A DNA stretch of 64,000 bases from UBA1081 sp045535305 (GCA_045535305.1 JAZSLJ010000027.1:68736-132735), one strand, 5' to 3'. Positions 32,267-41,553 are shown, counted from the stretch's first letter. Numbers and translations: made by a program. The notes: generated from the letters alone by a model not told the origin.

Positions 32267-35200
32267 ATGGCTGTTGACGGATATTTAAAATTTAATACAA
32301 AAATTGATACAAGTGGTTTTGATAGTGCCACAAGTAAAATATCAGCAAAAACAAAAACTACCGCAAGTGAGGTTTCTGCTACAGCTGCTGAAACTAAAGC
32401 TAAAATACAAGCTATTTTAGACGATACAACACGCTCTCATAAATCCAAAGCTGCTTCTATTGCTGCTATATATCGCAAGGAAGGCATGGAAATGTCCGAA
32501 GCGATGAAAAAAGCGTGGGACCATATTGAAAGAGGCAGTGCTGAAGCTTGTAAAAAAATATCTAAGCACACAAAAGGAATAAACGCTTCACTTGTAGGTT
32601 TAAAGTCCCTTTTGTCAAAATTAGCAATTGCAGCTGGTGCTGCACTTAGTGTGCGATCACTTATTAATTTTGGCAAACAGGCAATCGAAACTGCATCCGA
32701 TGTTCAGGAAGTACAGAATGTTGTAGATACCGCATTCGGTGAGATGTCGAACAAAATGGAAGATTTTGCGGACACAGCAATCGAAACTTACGGTATTTCA
32801 AAGCTTACGGCAAAGCAGACAGGCTCCACCCTTATGGCTATGGCAAAGGGTATGGGACTTGCAAATGAAACTGCATCTGATATGGCTTTAACCCTTACAG
32901 GTCTTTCGGCTGATATGGCATCTTTCTATAACAAAGACCAGGAAGAAACATTTACAGCACTTAAATCTGTATTTACAGGTGAAACTGAAACGCTTAAGAC
33001 ATACGGTATTGTAATGACCGAAGCCAATTTGCAGGCATATGCATATACGCAGGGAATAAATAAAAAAATCTCTGCTATGTCTCAGGCAGAAAAAGTTCAG
33101 CTGCGATATAACTATGTTTTACAGCAGACCGCACTTGCACAGGGCGACTTCGCAAAAACTTCCGGTAGTTGGGCAAACCAGACGAGAATACTTTCAGAAC
33201 AGTGGAAAGAATTCAGCGGCACAATAGGTACCATTTTTATGAATGTCCTGCTGCCTGCAGTTCAAAGCTTAAATAAAGTAATGCTTCAGCTCAATGCAGT
33301 TGCACAGAGTGCTCTTGAATCCTTAGCGGCTATATTTGATTGGGAGCTTGATACAAATAATTCAATAACAAGTGCAATAACAGAAAGTGTTGATGCGCAG
33401 AATGCTCTTACCGATGCAACGGAAGCAACGGCCAAAGCAAACGAAAAAACACTTGCAAGCTTTGACAAAGTAAACAAGCTTAATGATAATTCCGCAGGAA
33501 GTTCATCTGCAATATCTTCAGGTTCAGTCGCAACAGCAGAGACCATGAGTGTTGAAGTAAACACTACATCAGCAGAGAAGAAACTTACTGATTTTCAGCA
33601 GAAGATAAAAGAATTTGTTGCATCTTTTAAATTAACATTTAACGATGTTTTTATTGATTGGGAAAATCTGAATGGTGAACAAATTGCCGAAAAAATAATA
33701 GCAGGCTTAGGTGCTATTGTAGGTGCTGTTGCCGGTTTTTCGTTAGGCGGTGTTCCCGGAGCTATACTCGGTACGATTCTTGGTGTTTCACTCGGTCTGG
33801 TTATTTCCTCACTTACATTTGACCATGATGGTAATTTAAGTGGTGAGGAAATCACAAAATTAATAGTTGAATCGTTGACTACGATTGCCGGAGGCATTAT
33901 AGGATTTGTTATAGGTAGTGCTTCATTACAGGGAGCTAAAGGTGCGGCAATAGGTATAACACTGGGTGCAGCACTTGGTATCACTTTAAACAAACTAACA
34001 TTTAATGATGACGGTAATTTAAGTGGTGAGGAAATCACAAAATTGATAATTGAATCATTAACTACGGTCGCCGGAGGAATTATCGGCTTTGTTATGGGCG
34101 GTGCTGTTGGTGCAGGTATCGGCATATTCATAGGAGCTGCATTAGGTTTAAGTATAAATGAATTATCATTTGATAATGACGGAACTTTAAGCGGTGATGA
34201 GATTGCCGGTCTGGTTGTAACAGCATTGAGTGCTATTGCAGGCGGTGTTATAGGTTTCGTTGTCGGTGGACCGGGCGGAGCTGTTGTTGGTGCTTCCCTC
34301 GGAATTGGCTTGAGTATGCTTATAAATAAAGTCGATTGGGAAGAATTATGGACTAACATATCTACAGGTTTTACAGAAATTCTTACAAAAATAAAAAATT
34401 GGCTAAGCAAAAAAAAAGTTGAGCTTACCGAATCTTGGAACAATTTTACATCTGGGGTTAAGGATAAAACTGCACAGATGAAAGCCAATATAGCTACAAA
34501 ATTAAACGAATTCAAAGCTGCGTGGAATCAGCGTGCAGAACTTGTTAGAAACAAAACTGCACAGATGAAAGCCAATATAGCTACAAAATTAAACGAATTC
34601 AAAGCTGCATGGAATCAGCGTGCAGAACTTGTTAGAAACAAAACCGCACAGGCTTCAATAAAATTTTCTCAAAAAGTCGCAGATATAAAAAATGATGCAA
34701 AAGCTCGTTATGATGCAATCACAAATGCATTTTCAAATATTCCTAATTGGTTTAAAAACAAATTCTCCGAAGCATGGAAAAAAGTTAAAGATGTATTCTC
34801 TTCGGGTGGTAAAGTTTTTGACGGCATTAAAGACGGTATTCTTAACGGTTTAAAATCCGTTATAAACGGACTTATCAACGGCATCAACAAAGTAATAGCA
34901 AAACCTTTTAACGGAATAAATACAGCTCTTAAAAAAATCCGAGACATATCTATTGCAGGTATACAGCCTTTTGCTAATAAAATTTCCCTTATAAATGTTC
35001 CGCAGATTCCAAAACTTGCAACAGGTACGGTTGTTCCTGCAAATTACGGTGAATTCCTTGCTATCCTTGGTGATAACAAAAAGGAAACAGAGGTTGTTTC
35101 TCCTCTTTCTACCATAAAAAAAGCACTTGCTGAAGTAATGGCGGCACAAGGTAACGGCGGCGATATAAACATTACTGTTGAGCTTGACGGAGATGTTGTT

Positions 35201-35269
35201 TATAAGAGCGTAGTCAAAAAAAATAAGCAAAATACAAAAAGAACAGGAGTGAATGCACTTGCGTATTGA
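32267..35269 (+). CDS. tail tape measure protein
   Basis: A 1000-residue protein that sets tail length and is ejected with DNA. The N-terminal half has the standard region VQEVQNVVDTAFGEMS, YGISKLTAKQTGSTLMAM and QGDFAKTSGSWANQTRILSE. About residues 465-690 hold four repeats of a glycine-rich hydrophobic hairpin linked by DGNLSGEEITKL-type loops. Two adjacent 29-residue copies (34466-34552 and 34553-34639) differ at one base. The C-terminal domain ends in a tail-tip contact region. ATG 32267 follows AAAGGAGTGG; the GTG at 32258 lies in that site. Confidence 0.92.
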   Translation: MAVDGYLKFNTKIDTSGFDSATSKISAKTKTTASEVSATAAETKAKIQAILDDTTRSHKSKAASIAAIYRKEGMEMSEAMKKAWDHIERGSAEACKKISKHTKGINASLVGLKSLLSKLAIAAGAALSVRSLINFGKQAIETASDVQEVQNVVDTAFGEMSNKMEDFADTAIETYGISKLTAKQTGSTLMAMAKGMGLANETASDMALTLTGLSADMASFYNKDQEETFTALKSVFTGETETLKTYGIVMTEANLQAYAYTQGINKKISAMSQAEKVQLRYNYVLQQTALAQGDFAKTSGSWANQTRILSEQWKEFSGTIGTIFMNVLLPAVQSLNKVMLQLNAVAQSALESLAAIFDWELDTNNSITSAITESVDAQNALTDATEATAKANEKTLASFDKVNKLNDNSAGSSSAISSGSVATAETMSVEVNTTSAEKKLTDFQQKIKEFVASFKLTFNDVFIDWENLNGEQIAEKIIAGLGAIVGAVAGFSLGGVPGAILGTILGVSLGLVISSLTFDHDGNLSGEEITKLIVESLTTIAGGIIGFVIGSASLQGAKGAAIGITLGAALGITLNKLTFNDDGNLSGEEITKLIIESLTTVAGGIIGFVMGGAVGAGIGIFIGAALGLSINELSFDNDGTLSGDEIAGLVVTALSAIAGGVIGFVVGGPGGAVVGASLGIGLSMLINKVDWEELWTNISTGFTEILTKIKNWLSKKKVELTESWNNFTSGVKDKTAQMKANIATKLNEFKAAWNQRAELVRNKTAQMKANIATKLNEFKAAWNQRAELVRNKTAQASIKFSQKVADIKNDAKARYDAITNAFSNIPNWFKNKFSEAWKKVKDVFSSGGKVFDGIKDGILNGLKSVINGLINGINKVIAKPFNGINTALKKIRDISIAGIQPFANKISLINVPQIPKLATGTVVPANYGEFLAILGDNKKETEVVSPLSTIKKALAEVMAAQGNGGDINITVELDGDVVYKSVVKKNKQNTKRTGVNALAY
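34466..34639 (+). repeat. two tandem 87-bp repeats in the tape measure gene
   Basis: Copies 34466-34552 and 34553-34639 are identical except for one base (GCG versus GCA). Each encodes 29 residues beginning KTAQMKANIATKLNEF. Near identity implies a recent in-frame duplication. Confidence 0.9.
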
Positions 35270-35630
35270 TGAAATAACCATAAACGGTTGGCAAATACCC
35301 ATACCTGACAAAAACGGCTTCAAACGCACAAAAAATAAGCTGTGGTCAAGTAATACAGGCAGAACTTCGAGTGGTAAAATGATTGGTGATATCATTGCAA
35401 AAAAATACACGCTTGAATTTAAGTGGTCCAGTCTGACTGCTGAGCAAGTTAAAGATCTTGAATACGCAATCGGTACGGATGCTTTCTTCCCGGTTGTTTT
35501 CCCCGAAGAGGGCACGGATAACAAACTCATAAAGAGCTTTTATGCGGCGGACTCAACATATAAAACAAAAATAGTTATTGATGGTGAAGAAATATACAGT
35601 GATTTTTCTTTACAGCTTATAGAACAGTGA
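35259..35630 (+). CDS. tail tip/distal tail-like protein
   Basis: A 123-residue protein after the tape measure. Segments DEITINGWQIPIPDKNG, IIAKKYTLEFKWSSLT and a DAFFPVVFPEE strand recall small tail proteins of low-GC phages that lie between tape measure and tail lysin. TTG 35259 is nine bases after AGGAG; the ATG at 35253 is only three bases from it and less likely. It overlaps the tape measure stop by 11 bp. Confidence 0.65.
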   Translation: MRIDEITINGWQIPIPDKNGFKRTKNKLWSSNTGRTSSGKMIGDIIAKKYTLEFKWSSLTAEQVKDLEYAIGTDAFFPVVFPEEGTDNKLIKSFYAADSTYKTKIVIDGEEIYSDFSLQLIEQ

Positions 35631-35640
35631 GGTGTTTTTT

Positions 35641-37674
35641 ATGTATTCAGATGTCAGTTCAATTTTTAAACGTATAAACAGCAGTCCCGGAAGAACATTC
35701 GGGGCTCTGATTGAATTTGCAGACGGAAATAGAATTGAGCCTGAAAGCATTATTTCTTTAAAACTAAAAAGAGGAAACTCTAACGGAGAGGACATGACTT
35801 TCGGTAATGTTTTTTCTGCTTGCTTTGATGCGGTACTTGTATATGATGAAAATCTTTTAAAAAAGCTTACAAACGGCGCTGTCGTAAATCTATCTTTAGG
35901 TCTTGCGATTAATCCGAATGATGAACCTTTTAGAGATTTTGAGTTTGTCCCAATGGGGAAATTCAAAGTAAGCACAGCAAATTTAAGCGGGAATAAAATT
36001 AACTGTCAGTTTGTTGATAAGTTATATGATAGTGATGCTTTGTATAAGAGTAATCTTGAATTTCCAACAACATATGGTTCGGTGCTTACGGAAATCTGCG
36101 GAATTCTCGGAATAAGCGGATTATCAAGTGATTTTGCAAATTCTCTTCTTATGGCTATTATCAAGAAGATTCCAGTAAATAATGCACCTGAAAACGTAAC
36201 CTGCAGACAGATGTTATCGTTTCTCGGCGCATATATAGCAAAAGATGTGTACTTAAATCGTGAAGGCTTGCTCACATTTAACAGTTATAATTTCAATTAT
36301 CCCGTAGAAATTACCGCTGATGAAATTGAAACTCCTACGTTTGGCGAAAAAGTTGAAATAACTGCTTTTACTTGTGTTGTGAATAGTGAAACAACATATA
36401 CCAAAGGCACAGGCAGATCGATGTATTTTGCAACACCATATATGACACGGGAATATTTTGAATCAGCAAATTATTCAGATATTACTTACTATCCCTGTGA
36501 AATCAATATGCTGTTGGGAAATATTTTGCTGGATTATGATGTCTTGATGTACGAAGATAAGCTTATCCCTATAATGGGCAGTGAGCTTAATTTTGACGGC
36601 GGTGTAAGTCTTAAAATAACATCATATGGAAAAACTTCTGAAGAAGCTGAAAAAATACCAATTTCAGCTACAGATTTAATACTGAAGCAAGCAAAAAAAC
36701 TTGCAGACGATATGGTTCAGCACGCTTCCGATATAATGAATGGTGTTAACGGCGGTTACAGAGTTGAGAAATATAGTGATGACGGTACTCCATATGCCAC
36801 ATTGTGGATGAATGCCCCCGATGAAATAAGTGCCACAAACTGTATTATGATTAATAAATCAGGTGTTGCATTCGGAACAAAAAATTCGGGCAAAACAGAG
36901 TGGAAATTCACTCAGGCATGGCTTATTGACGGGACTTTCAATACTGAATTTATAACTGCTCATTCATTGGAGCTTACGGGTAAAATCTCAGACAGCAAAA
37001 AAGGTGTTATTGATGAAGATGAAATTGATCTTCATTATGAAATTTCATCTGAATTGACTACTCCCACATTCAATGGCAAAACATTCAATGCGGCAGGATT
37101 AGTAGCGTATTCAGAAGGTGTGATGCCAAGTAGAGCGTGGTATACAAATTGGGGCATGTTGCTTGAACATCCCGAGAATGAAGACGATATTGCGTCATTA
37201 ATTGTTGCAATTATGGCTGCAGGCGGCAAGCTAAATTATATCGGTAATGCAGGTTTCGTTATTGTCAATGGTGATAATAGTATAAGCGGTGCACCCGGTG
37301 TGGGATTTACTGTTAATAATTTTCCTTGTCTTACAGAAGAAACAGGTATTTTAAAAACAGATTTTACAAGAAGTTACGGCGCAAACAATTATCAATGTGT
37401 GGAGAAACTATCAACCGGAACAACAATTCAATTCGGTACCGTTACATTAAATGCAACATCAACACCTTCCGAAGCTTACTCATTAACAAATTCAATAGAC
37501 ATCGTGTTTTCTGATGATGCAAACTATTCTTCAAATACAATGTATGCCATTTTCTTAACCTCAAACAAAGCTGATAGTTCGTTATATTACTCAAATCAGT
37601 CAAGCAGCGGTTTTACAATTAATACAAATTCAAGTGAGAAAATTAAAGTTAAGTGGTTTACAATAGGCTGGTAA
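35641..37674 (+). CDS. tail tip / baseplate protein
   Basis: A 677-residue protein. The first 350 residues resemble the N-terminal part of phage tail-associated proteins (FKRINSSPGRTFGALIEF, a central RQMLSFLGAYIAKDVYLNREG segment). The later part is a beta-rich fibre-like region with a WMNAPDEISATNCIMINKSG turn repeated in phage baseplates and a C-terminal low-complexity Ser/Thr-rich receptor-like domain. ATG 35641 follows GAGGTG. It is the likely hub linking tail tube to fibres; the last 170 residues may bind receptor. Confidence 0.75.
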   Translation: MYSDVSSIFKRINSSPGRTFGALIEFADGNRIEPESIISLKLKRGNSNGEDMTFGNVFSACFDAVLVYDENLLKKLTNGAVVNLSLGLAINPNDEPFRDFEFVPMGKFKVSTANLSGNKINCQFVDKLYDSDALYKSNLEFPTTYGSVLTEICGILGISGLSSDFANSLLMAIIKKIPVNNAPENVTCRQMLSFLGAYIAKDVYLNREGLLTFNSYNFNYPVEITADEIETPTFGEKVEITAFTCVVNSETTYTKGTGRSMYFATPYMTREYFESANYSDITYYPCEINMLLGNILLDYDVLMYEDKLIPIMGSELNFDGGVSLKITSYGKTSEEAEKIPISATDLILKQAKKLADDMVQHASDIMNGVNGGYRVEKYSDDGTPYATLWMNAPDEISATNCIMINKSGVAFGTKNSGKTEWKFTQAWLIDGTFNTEFITAHSLELTGKISDSKKGVIDEDEIDLHYEISSELTTPTFNGKTFNAAGLVAYSEGVMPSRAWYTNWGMLLEHPENEDDIASLIVAIMAAGGKLNYIGNAGFVIVNGDNSISGAPGVGFTVNNFPCLTEETGILKTDFTRSYGANNYQCVEKLSTGTTIQFGTVTLNATSTPSEAYSLTNSIDIVFSDDANYSSNTMYAIFLTSNKADSSLYYSNQSSSGFTINTNSSEKIKVKWFTIGW

Positions 37675-37686
37675 AGGAGAAGTAAT

Positions 37687-38607
37687 ATGTCTATTTCTAC
37701 AGTAAAAGCCGTGCTCAATGGCAATACATACAATCTGACATATAACAGCGCAACAGGGAAGTGGGAAGCGGCAATACCTGCACCTATCGGTTCATCATTC
37801 AACCGGGACGGCGGTAAATACAATGTTCAGCTAACGGCGGTTAATGAAGCAGGTTCTTCAGCAACCATTGACCGAACGGATGATACATTCGGTTCTGTAC
37901 TTGCACTTAAAGTCATTGAAAAACAGGTTCCCGTTATTATTATCGTCAGTCCCGGTACAGGAGCACATATTGCATCTGCAACGCCTACTATCAAATTCAA
38001 TCTGTTTGATAATTCAATCGGTTCGGGCGGCGACAGCGGAATTGACCTTTCAAGCCTTATTCTCAAGGTAGATAACACGGCCGTTGCGAACGACAAAATA
38101 ACCTGTACGGAGCTTGAGGGCGGTTATGAGTGCGAATTTACTCCCGATGCCCTTTCAGACGGTAGTCATATCGTTATCATTGATGTAAACGATAATGACG
38201 GCAACTCTGCGAATCAGGTAAGTGTTTCATTTACAGTTGATACAGTACCCCCTGTACTCAATATTAACACACCAGCCGACAATCTTATAACCAATGAGAA
38301 AAACCTTAGAGTAAGCGGTACAACCAATGATGTAACAAGCACATCTGTTAATGTCAACATATCTCTTAACGGTGTAGAACAGGGTAGTGTTGATGTTGAT
38401 TCAAGCGGTAATTTCTCAATGGATATTGAGCTTGATGCCGGTGTGAATACTATTGTTGTTACAGCAACGGATAGCGCAGGTAAATCATCAACTGTTACAA
38501 GAACCGTAACGCTTGATGTTTCCGTTCCTGTATTCAAATCTGTTGTGCTTACTCCTAATCCTGCAGATGCCGGTGCAACTCTTACACTTGCTGTTGAGGT
38601 TGAATAA
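37687..38607 (+). CDS. tail protein with Ig-like domains
   Basis: A 306-residue protein composed of three or so Ig-like sandwich modules: an N-terminal VLNGNTYNLTYNSATGKWEA module, a middle LILKVDNTAV module and a C-terminal module with NTPADNLITNEKNLRVSGTT and DAGVNTIVVTATDSAGKSS. Ig-like domains on tails attach virions to cell-surface sugars. AAGGAGAAG precedes ATG 37687. The stop overlaps the next start. Confidence 0.78.
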   Translation: MSISTVKAVLNGNTYNLTYNSATGKWEAAIPAPIGSSFNRDGGKYNVQLTAVNEAGSSATIDRTDDTFGSVLALKVIEKQVPVIIIVSPGTGAHIASATPTIKFNLFDNSIGSGGDSGIDLSSLILKVDNTAVANDKITCTELEGGYECEFTPDALSDGSHIVIIDVNDNDGNSANQVSVSFTVDTVPPVLNINTPADNLITNEKNLRVSGTTNDVTSTSVNVNISLNGVEQGSVDVDSSGNFSMDIELDAGVNTIVVTATDSAGKSSTVTRTVTLDVSVPVFKSVVLTPNPADAGATLTLAVEVE

Positions 38608-38984
38608 TGAGTACGGCTGAGATAGTCAGAGTGTGGGGAACAGCTGATAATATTGAGCTTGAATTGAAACTTGATAACGGGCGGTGGATTTGTAATCTGC
38701 CGCCTGATTTAATTGACGGTCAGTATGCAGTACAGCTGTTTGCTCTGCGCGGAGACGGCTCGGTCGGAATGTGGACCGGTGTACTGTATGTTTCAAACGG
38801 AATCAAGTGCTTGCATCTGAATCAAGAGAAATATACTCTTTGGCTGAATCGGGAGCGATGTTCACTTTTGTTGAATCAGAATGAAAATATGCTTAACCTG
38901 CTTCCCGAACAACAGCTGAATATATCCCTCGCACCTGAAAGAATTAAAATCAATCTCATAAAGGAGTGTTGTCATAATGTTTGA
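38607..38984 (+). CDS. tail-associated protein with one Ig-like module
   Basis: A 125-residue protein: an N-terminal Ig-like module (LDNGRWICNLPPDLIDGQYAV, VGMWTGVLYVSNG) followed by a Leu/Asn/Gln-rich tail with short repeated strands (LHLNQEKYTLWLNRERCSLLL), like a beta-helix-forming fibre segment. Its start overlaps the preceding stop and it overlaps the next gene by 8 bp. Confidence 0.6.
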   Translation: MSTAEIVRVWGTADNIELELKLDNGRWICNLPPDLIDGQYAVQLFALRGDGSVGMWTGVLYVSNGIKCLHLNQEKYTLWLNRERCSLLLNQNENMLNLLPEQQLNISLAPERIKINLIKECCHNV

Positions 38985-39258
38985 GTGCTTACAGCGTGAG
39001 TATACTGTCGGTGAAAAAAGGCTTATTGAATGGCAGATACAACCCAATTCAAAGATAGATACCGTTGTTGTTACCGATGCGCGGTATGAGTTGCTGAAAA
39101 ACGGCGAGGTCATAAAAACAGGTAATGCTGAGGTCAGCGGGTTGAAAATATCACTTATGTTTGAAGCTGAAGAAAAAGGTAACTTCATTCTTCGTGTTTT
39201 TGTAACTGTTCCGCCCGAAACAATAAAAGCCGAGCTTTCAATCTTTGTTTCCTCATAA
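38977..39258 (+). CDS. small tail-module protein, single beta-sandwich
   Basis: A 93-residue protein with strands YELLKNGEVIKTGNAEV, LKISLMFEAEEKG and a C-terminal AELSIFVSS, resembling a single Ig-like sandwich. AAAGGAGTG precedes ATG 38977. It belongs to the tail-fibre set by position only. Confidence 0.55.
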   Translation: MFECLQREYTVGEKRLIEWQIQPNSKIDTVVVTDARYELLKNGEVIKTGNAEVSGLKISLMFEAEEKGNFILRVFVTVPPETIKAELSIFVSS

Positions 39259-39275
39259 AAAAAGGGGGAATCAGC

Positions 39276-39506
39276 TTGAGTTCAAAGATTTTTGATTGGC
39301 ACAGTATTTCGTTACCTGAATCCGTTGTTGCAGGGCAGTCTTTTATTTTGTCTGTTGAGGTAACAGTAAAAGAAGCCTTATATGACAGCAATAACAGGGT
39401 TATGCTTGATAGTGCTGACAATGTTATTCTCCCGGCAGACGGTGAATACATAAGCAGACATACAGGTGATAATATTGACAATCTCATTACGGAGGTGCTT
39501 ACATGA
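39276..39506 (+). CDS. small tail-fibre-set protein
   Basis: A 76-residue beta-rich protein from TTG 39276 after AAGGGGG. Its C-terminus reads EYISRHTGDNIDNLI, similar to the opening of the next product. It overlaps the next gene by 4 bp. Confidence 0.55.
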   Translation: MSSKIFDWHSISLPESVVAGQSFILSVEVTVKEALYDSNNRVMLDSADNVILPADGEYISRHTGDNIDNLITEVLT

Positions 39507-40021
39507 GTGAATATAAAATGCGCCATACGGGTGAAGAACTTGATGAAGCAATTGAAAAGGTAAAAAACGGGTACATATTACCGTCAGGACAGTTTGAATT
39601 TACAAAAAACGGTGAATATGATGTAACAGAGTTGGCAAAAGCGATAGTTAATGTTCCAGGTTCAAATTTTCAGTGCGGATTTTTAGAAGCAGGTGCAAAT
39701 AACTATACAAGTTATACTTTAACAGGACTTTCAGGAGATTTTAATTCTTTGATAATGTTACAGTCCGGTCAAGTAGGAAATATTAACACAAATGAATCGA
39801 GAATGCTCAGACTTATATACATACCTAATTTTCCTGAATCAAGTCATAAGACAAAAGTACTTTCTTACAATCAGTCAACATCAACAAGTACAACTGAATA
39901 TCTTTCATCGTTATCTTCATCTAATGTCAAATTCGATAATTCAAACGGAACTTGTCAAATAACATTGCCGACTAATCATAAACTTCGCTATCAATATGTG
40001 TGGATAGCATTTTACTTATAA
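39503..40021 (+). CDS. tail fibre / receptor-binding candidate
   Basis: A 172-residue protein. It opens with EYKMRHTGEELDEAIEKVKNG and ILPSGQFEFTKNGEYDVT, a helical-then-beta anchor motif that I know from phage fibre N-termini, followed by a short Ser/Thr-rich beta domain ending YVWIAFYL. Anchor plus a distal domain fits a receptor-binding tip. Position before the endolysin supports this. Confidence 0.68.
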   Translation: MSEYKMRHTGEELDEAIEKVKNGYILPSGQFEFTKNGEYDVTELAKAIVNVPGSNFQCGFLEAGANNYTSYTLTGLSGDFNSLIMLQSGQVGNINTNESRMLRLIYIPNFPESSHKTKVLSYNQSTSTSTTEYLSSLSSSNVKFDNSNGTCQITLPTNHKLRYQYVWIAFYL

Positions 40022-40066
40022 GACAGAGTAATCTGTGAAATATAAAATTTATAAGGAGATATAAAA

Positions 40067-40849
40067 ATGACAAACAAGGCATTATTTAAAGGAATTGACG
40101 TATCCTACGCAAACGGCAAAATCGACTGGGATAAAGCATCCCGTAGTGTTGATTTTGCAATTTTGAAAATCTGCAACGGATATCAGAAACAGCAGAATGT
40201 TGTAGATAAGCAGTTCGGTAACAATATTGCCGGCTGTGAAAAGTACGGTGTTCCTGCAGGCGTATATGTGTATGCATATTTCACCACAACCGAAAAGGCG
40301 AGGGAAGCTGCGCAGTTTGCAATCAAGCTTTTGGATGGCAGAAAGCTTGAGTATCCTATCTTCCTTGACCTTGAGGAAGATTGCATCCGCCGCCTTGGCA
40401 CAAAAATGATTCTTAATCTTGCAAAAGCTTTCTGTGAAGAAGTTGAAGCTGCAGGCTATCAGTACGGCACTTATGCAAACAAGTATTGGTTCAGTAACAT
40501 TCTTACCGACTCCTGGTATGAAAAATACATAAAGTGGATAGCCCAGTACAACAGCAAGTGCACATATAAAGGTACTCTGGATATCTGGCAGTATACCGAT
40601 ACAGGCAGCGTTCCCGGCATAAACGGAAATGTTGATATGAACAGCTGTTACACATCTTTCGTAAAAGGTGATGTGAATAATGACGGTGTTGTTACAGCAG
40701 AAGATGCAAGAAAAATTCTCCGTGTATCAGCTCAGCTTGAAACATTCGATTCCACTCAAGCGGAAAAGAATGCCGATGTCAACGGCGACGGTAATATCGA
40801 TGCTGCAGACGGAAGAGATGCATTAAGAATGTCAGCGGGGGTGGAATAA
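40067..40849 (+). CDS. GH25 endolysin with C-terminal dockerin-type repeats
   Basis: A 260-residue muramidase that would cleave host peptidoglycan at lysis. The GH25 domain (about 1-200) has FKGIDVSYANGKIDWDKA with the catalytic Asp, YPIFLDLEED with the catalytic Glu, and the DIWQYTDTGSVPGINGNVDMN end signature. The last 60 residues are two dockerin-type calcium repeats, GDVNNDGVVTAEDARKILR and ADVNGDGNIDAADGRDALR. Endolysins usually end in SH3 or LysM modules, so this C-terminus is unusual. AAGGAGATA precedes ATG 40067. No signal peptide; export needs the holin. Confidence 0.92.
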   Translation: MTNKALFKGIDVSYANGKIDWDKASRSVDFAILKICNGYQKQQNVVDKQFGNNIAGCEKYGVPAGVYVYAYFTTTEKAREAAQFAIKLLDGRKLEYPIFLDLEEDCIRRLGTKMILNLAKAFCEEVEAAGYQYGTYANKYWFSNILTDSWYEKYIKWIAQYNSKCTYKGTLDIWQYTDTGSVPGINGNVDMNSCYTSFVKGDVNNDGVVTAEDARKILRVSAQLETFDSTQAEKNADVNGDGNIDAADGRDALRMSAGVE

Positions 40850-41115
40850 TGGATGTTGTTGAGATAATAAAAATAATTGCTGAGATTATCTCAGCGCTGG
40901 CAATTATTTCAGGTATAATCTTTGCCTGTTTCCGCTGGTATCTCAAACAGAATAAACAGGATGAAGACATTAAGGTAATTAAAGAAGAAAATACACTCAT
41001 CTGCTTTGCGTTGCGCGCCTGTCTTGACGGCCTTGAACAGCTCGGTGCAAATCATACCGTACCCGTGGCAAAAGAAAAGCTTGAAAAACATCTTAATATT
41101 TTAGCTCATAAATAA
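40849..41115 (+). CDS. single-TM lysis-module protein (holin-like/XhlA-like)
   Basis: An 88-residue protein with an N-terminal hydrophobic helix (about residues 8-30), a basic patch and a helical cytoplasmic C-terminus. Its start overlaps the endolysin stop. Such short proteins between endolysin and holin genes are likely holin partners or antiholins. Confidence 0.65.
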   Translation: MDVVEIIKIIAEIISALAIISGIIFACFRWYLKQNKQDEDIKVIKEENTLICFALRACLDGLEQLGANHTVPVAKEKLEKHLNILAHK

Positions 41116-41169
41116 AAATAACGTGCATTTTTTTAATAAAGACGCACGTAAAGAAAGGATATTTTATAT

Positions 41170-41421
41170 ATGGAAATCTTAACTTACATAACTGAAAACG
41201 CACTTATTCTTATTCCTGTTCTTGTTGTAATCGGACAGATAATCAAGAACATACAGGAAATCCCCGATAAATGGATTCCCGTAATCCTTCTCCCTCTCGG
41301 CATCCTCGGCGCCATGGCGCTCGGCAGTTGGACCGTTACTTCCGCAATTCAGGGTGTACTCGTTACCGGCGCCGCCGTCTATGGTAACCAGCTCGTTAAA
41401 CAGCTCAAAAAAGATGAATAA
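41170..41421 (+). CDS. phage holin
   Basis: An 83-residue protein with two to three hydrophobic segments (about residues 10-28, 37-55 and 58-74) and a charged tail KQLKKDE. The NIQEIPDKWIPVILLPLG segment matches holins of the Phage_holin_5_2 type. It would form pores that release the signal-less endolysin. AAAGGATATTTTATAT precedes ATG 41170. It is the last late gene. Confidence 0.8.
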   Translation: MEILTYITENALILIPVLVVIGQIIKNIQEIPDKWIPVILLPLGILGAMALGSWTVTSAIQGVLVTGAAVYGNQLVKQLKKDE

Positions 41422-41553
41422 AGCAGATGAAATTGAGCTTAACTTGCTGTTAAATCAGCATTGATGTAGATTTTCGGCATCTTATAGATACAAATGCACT
41501 TTATAGTGTCGTGCTTAACGCACATATAAGACAAGCCTTCCCGGCACAAATTT

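Noticed and set aside
33595..34515. 306-codon - strand ORF inside the tape measure gene
   Set aside because: It mirrors a repetitive, Gly/Ala-rich coding region and contains Pro/Ser low-complexity sequence. No ribosome binding site or family is seen.
37687..40021. Diversity-generating retroelement among the fibre genes
   Set aside because: No reverse transcriptase or template repeat was seen, and the fibre genes do not show paired variable repeats.
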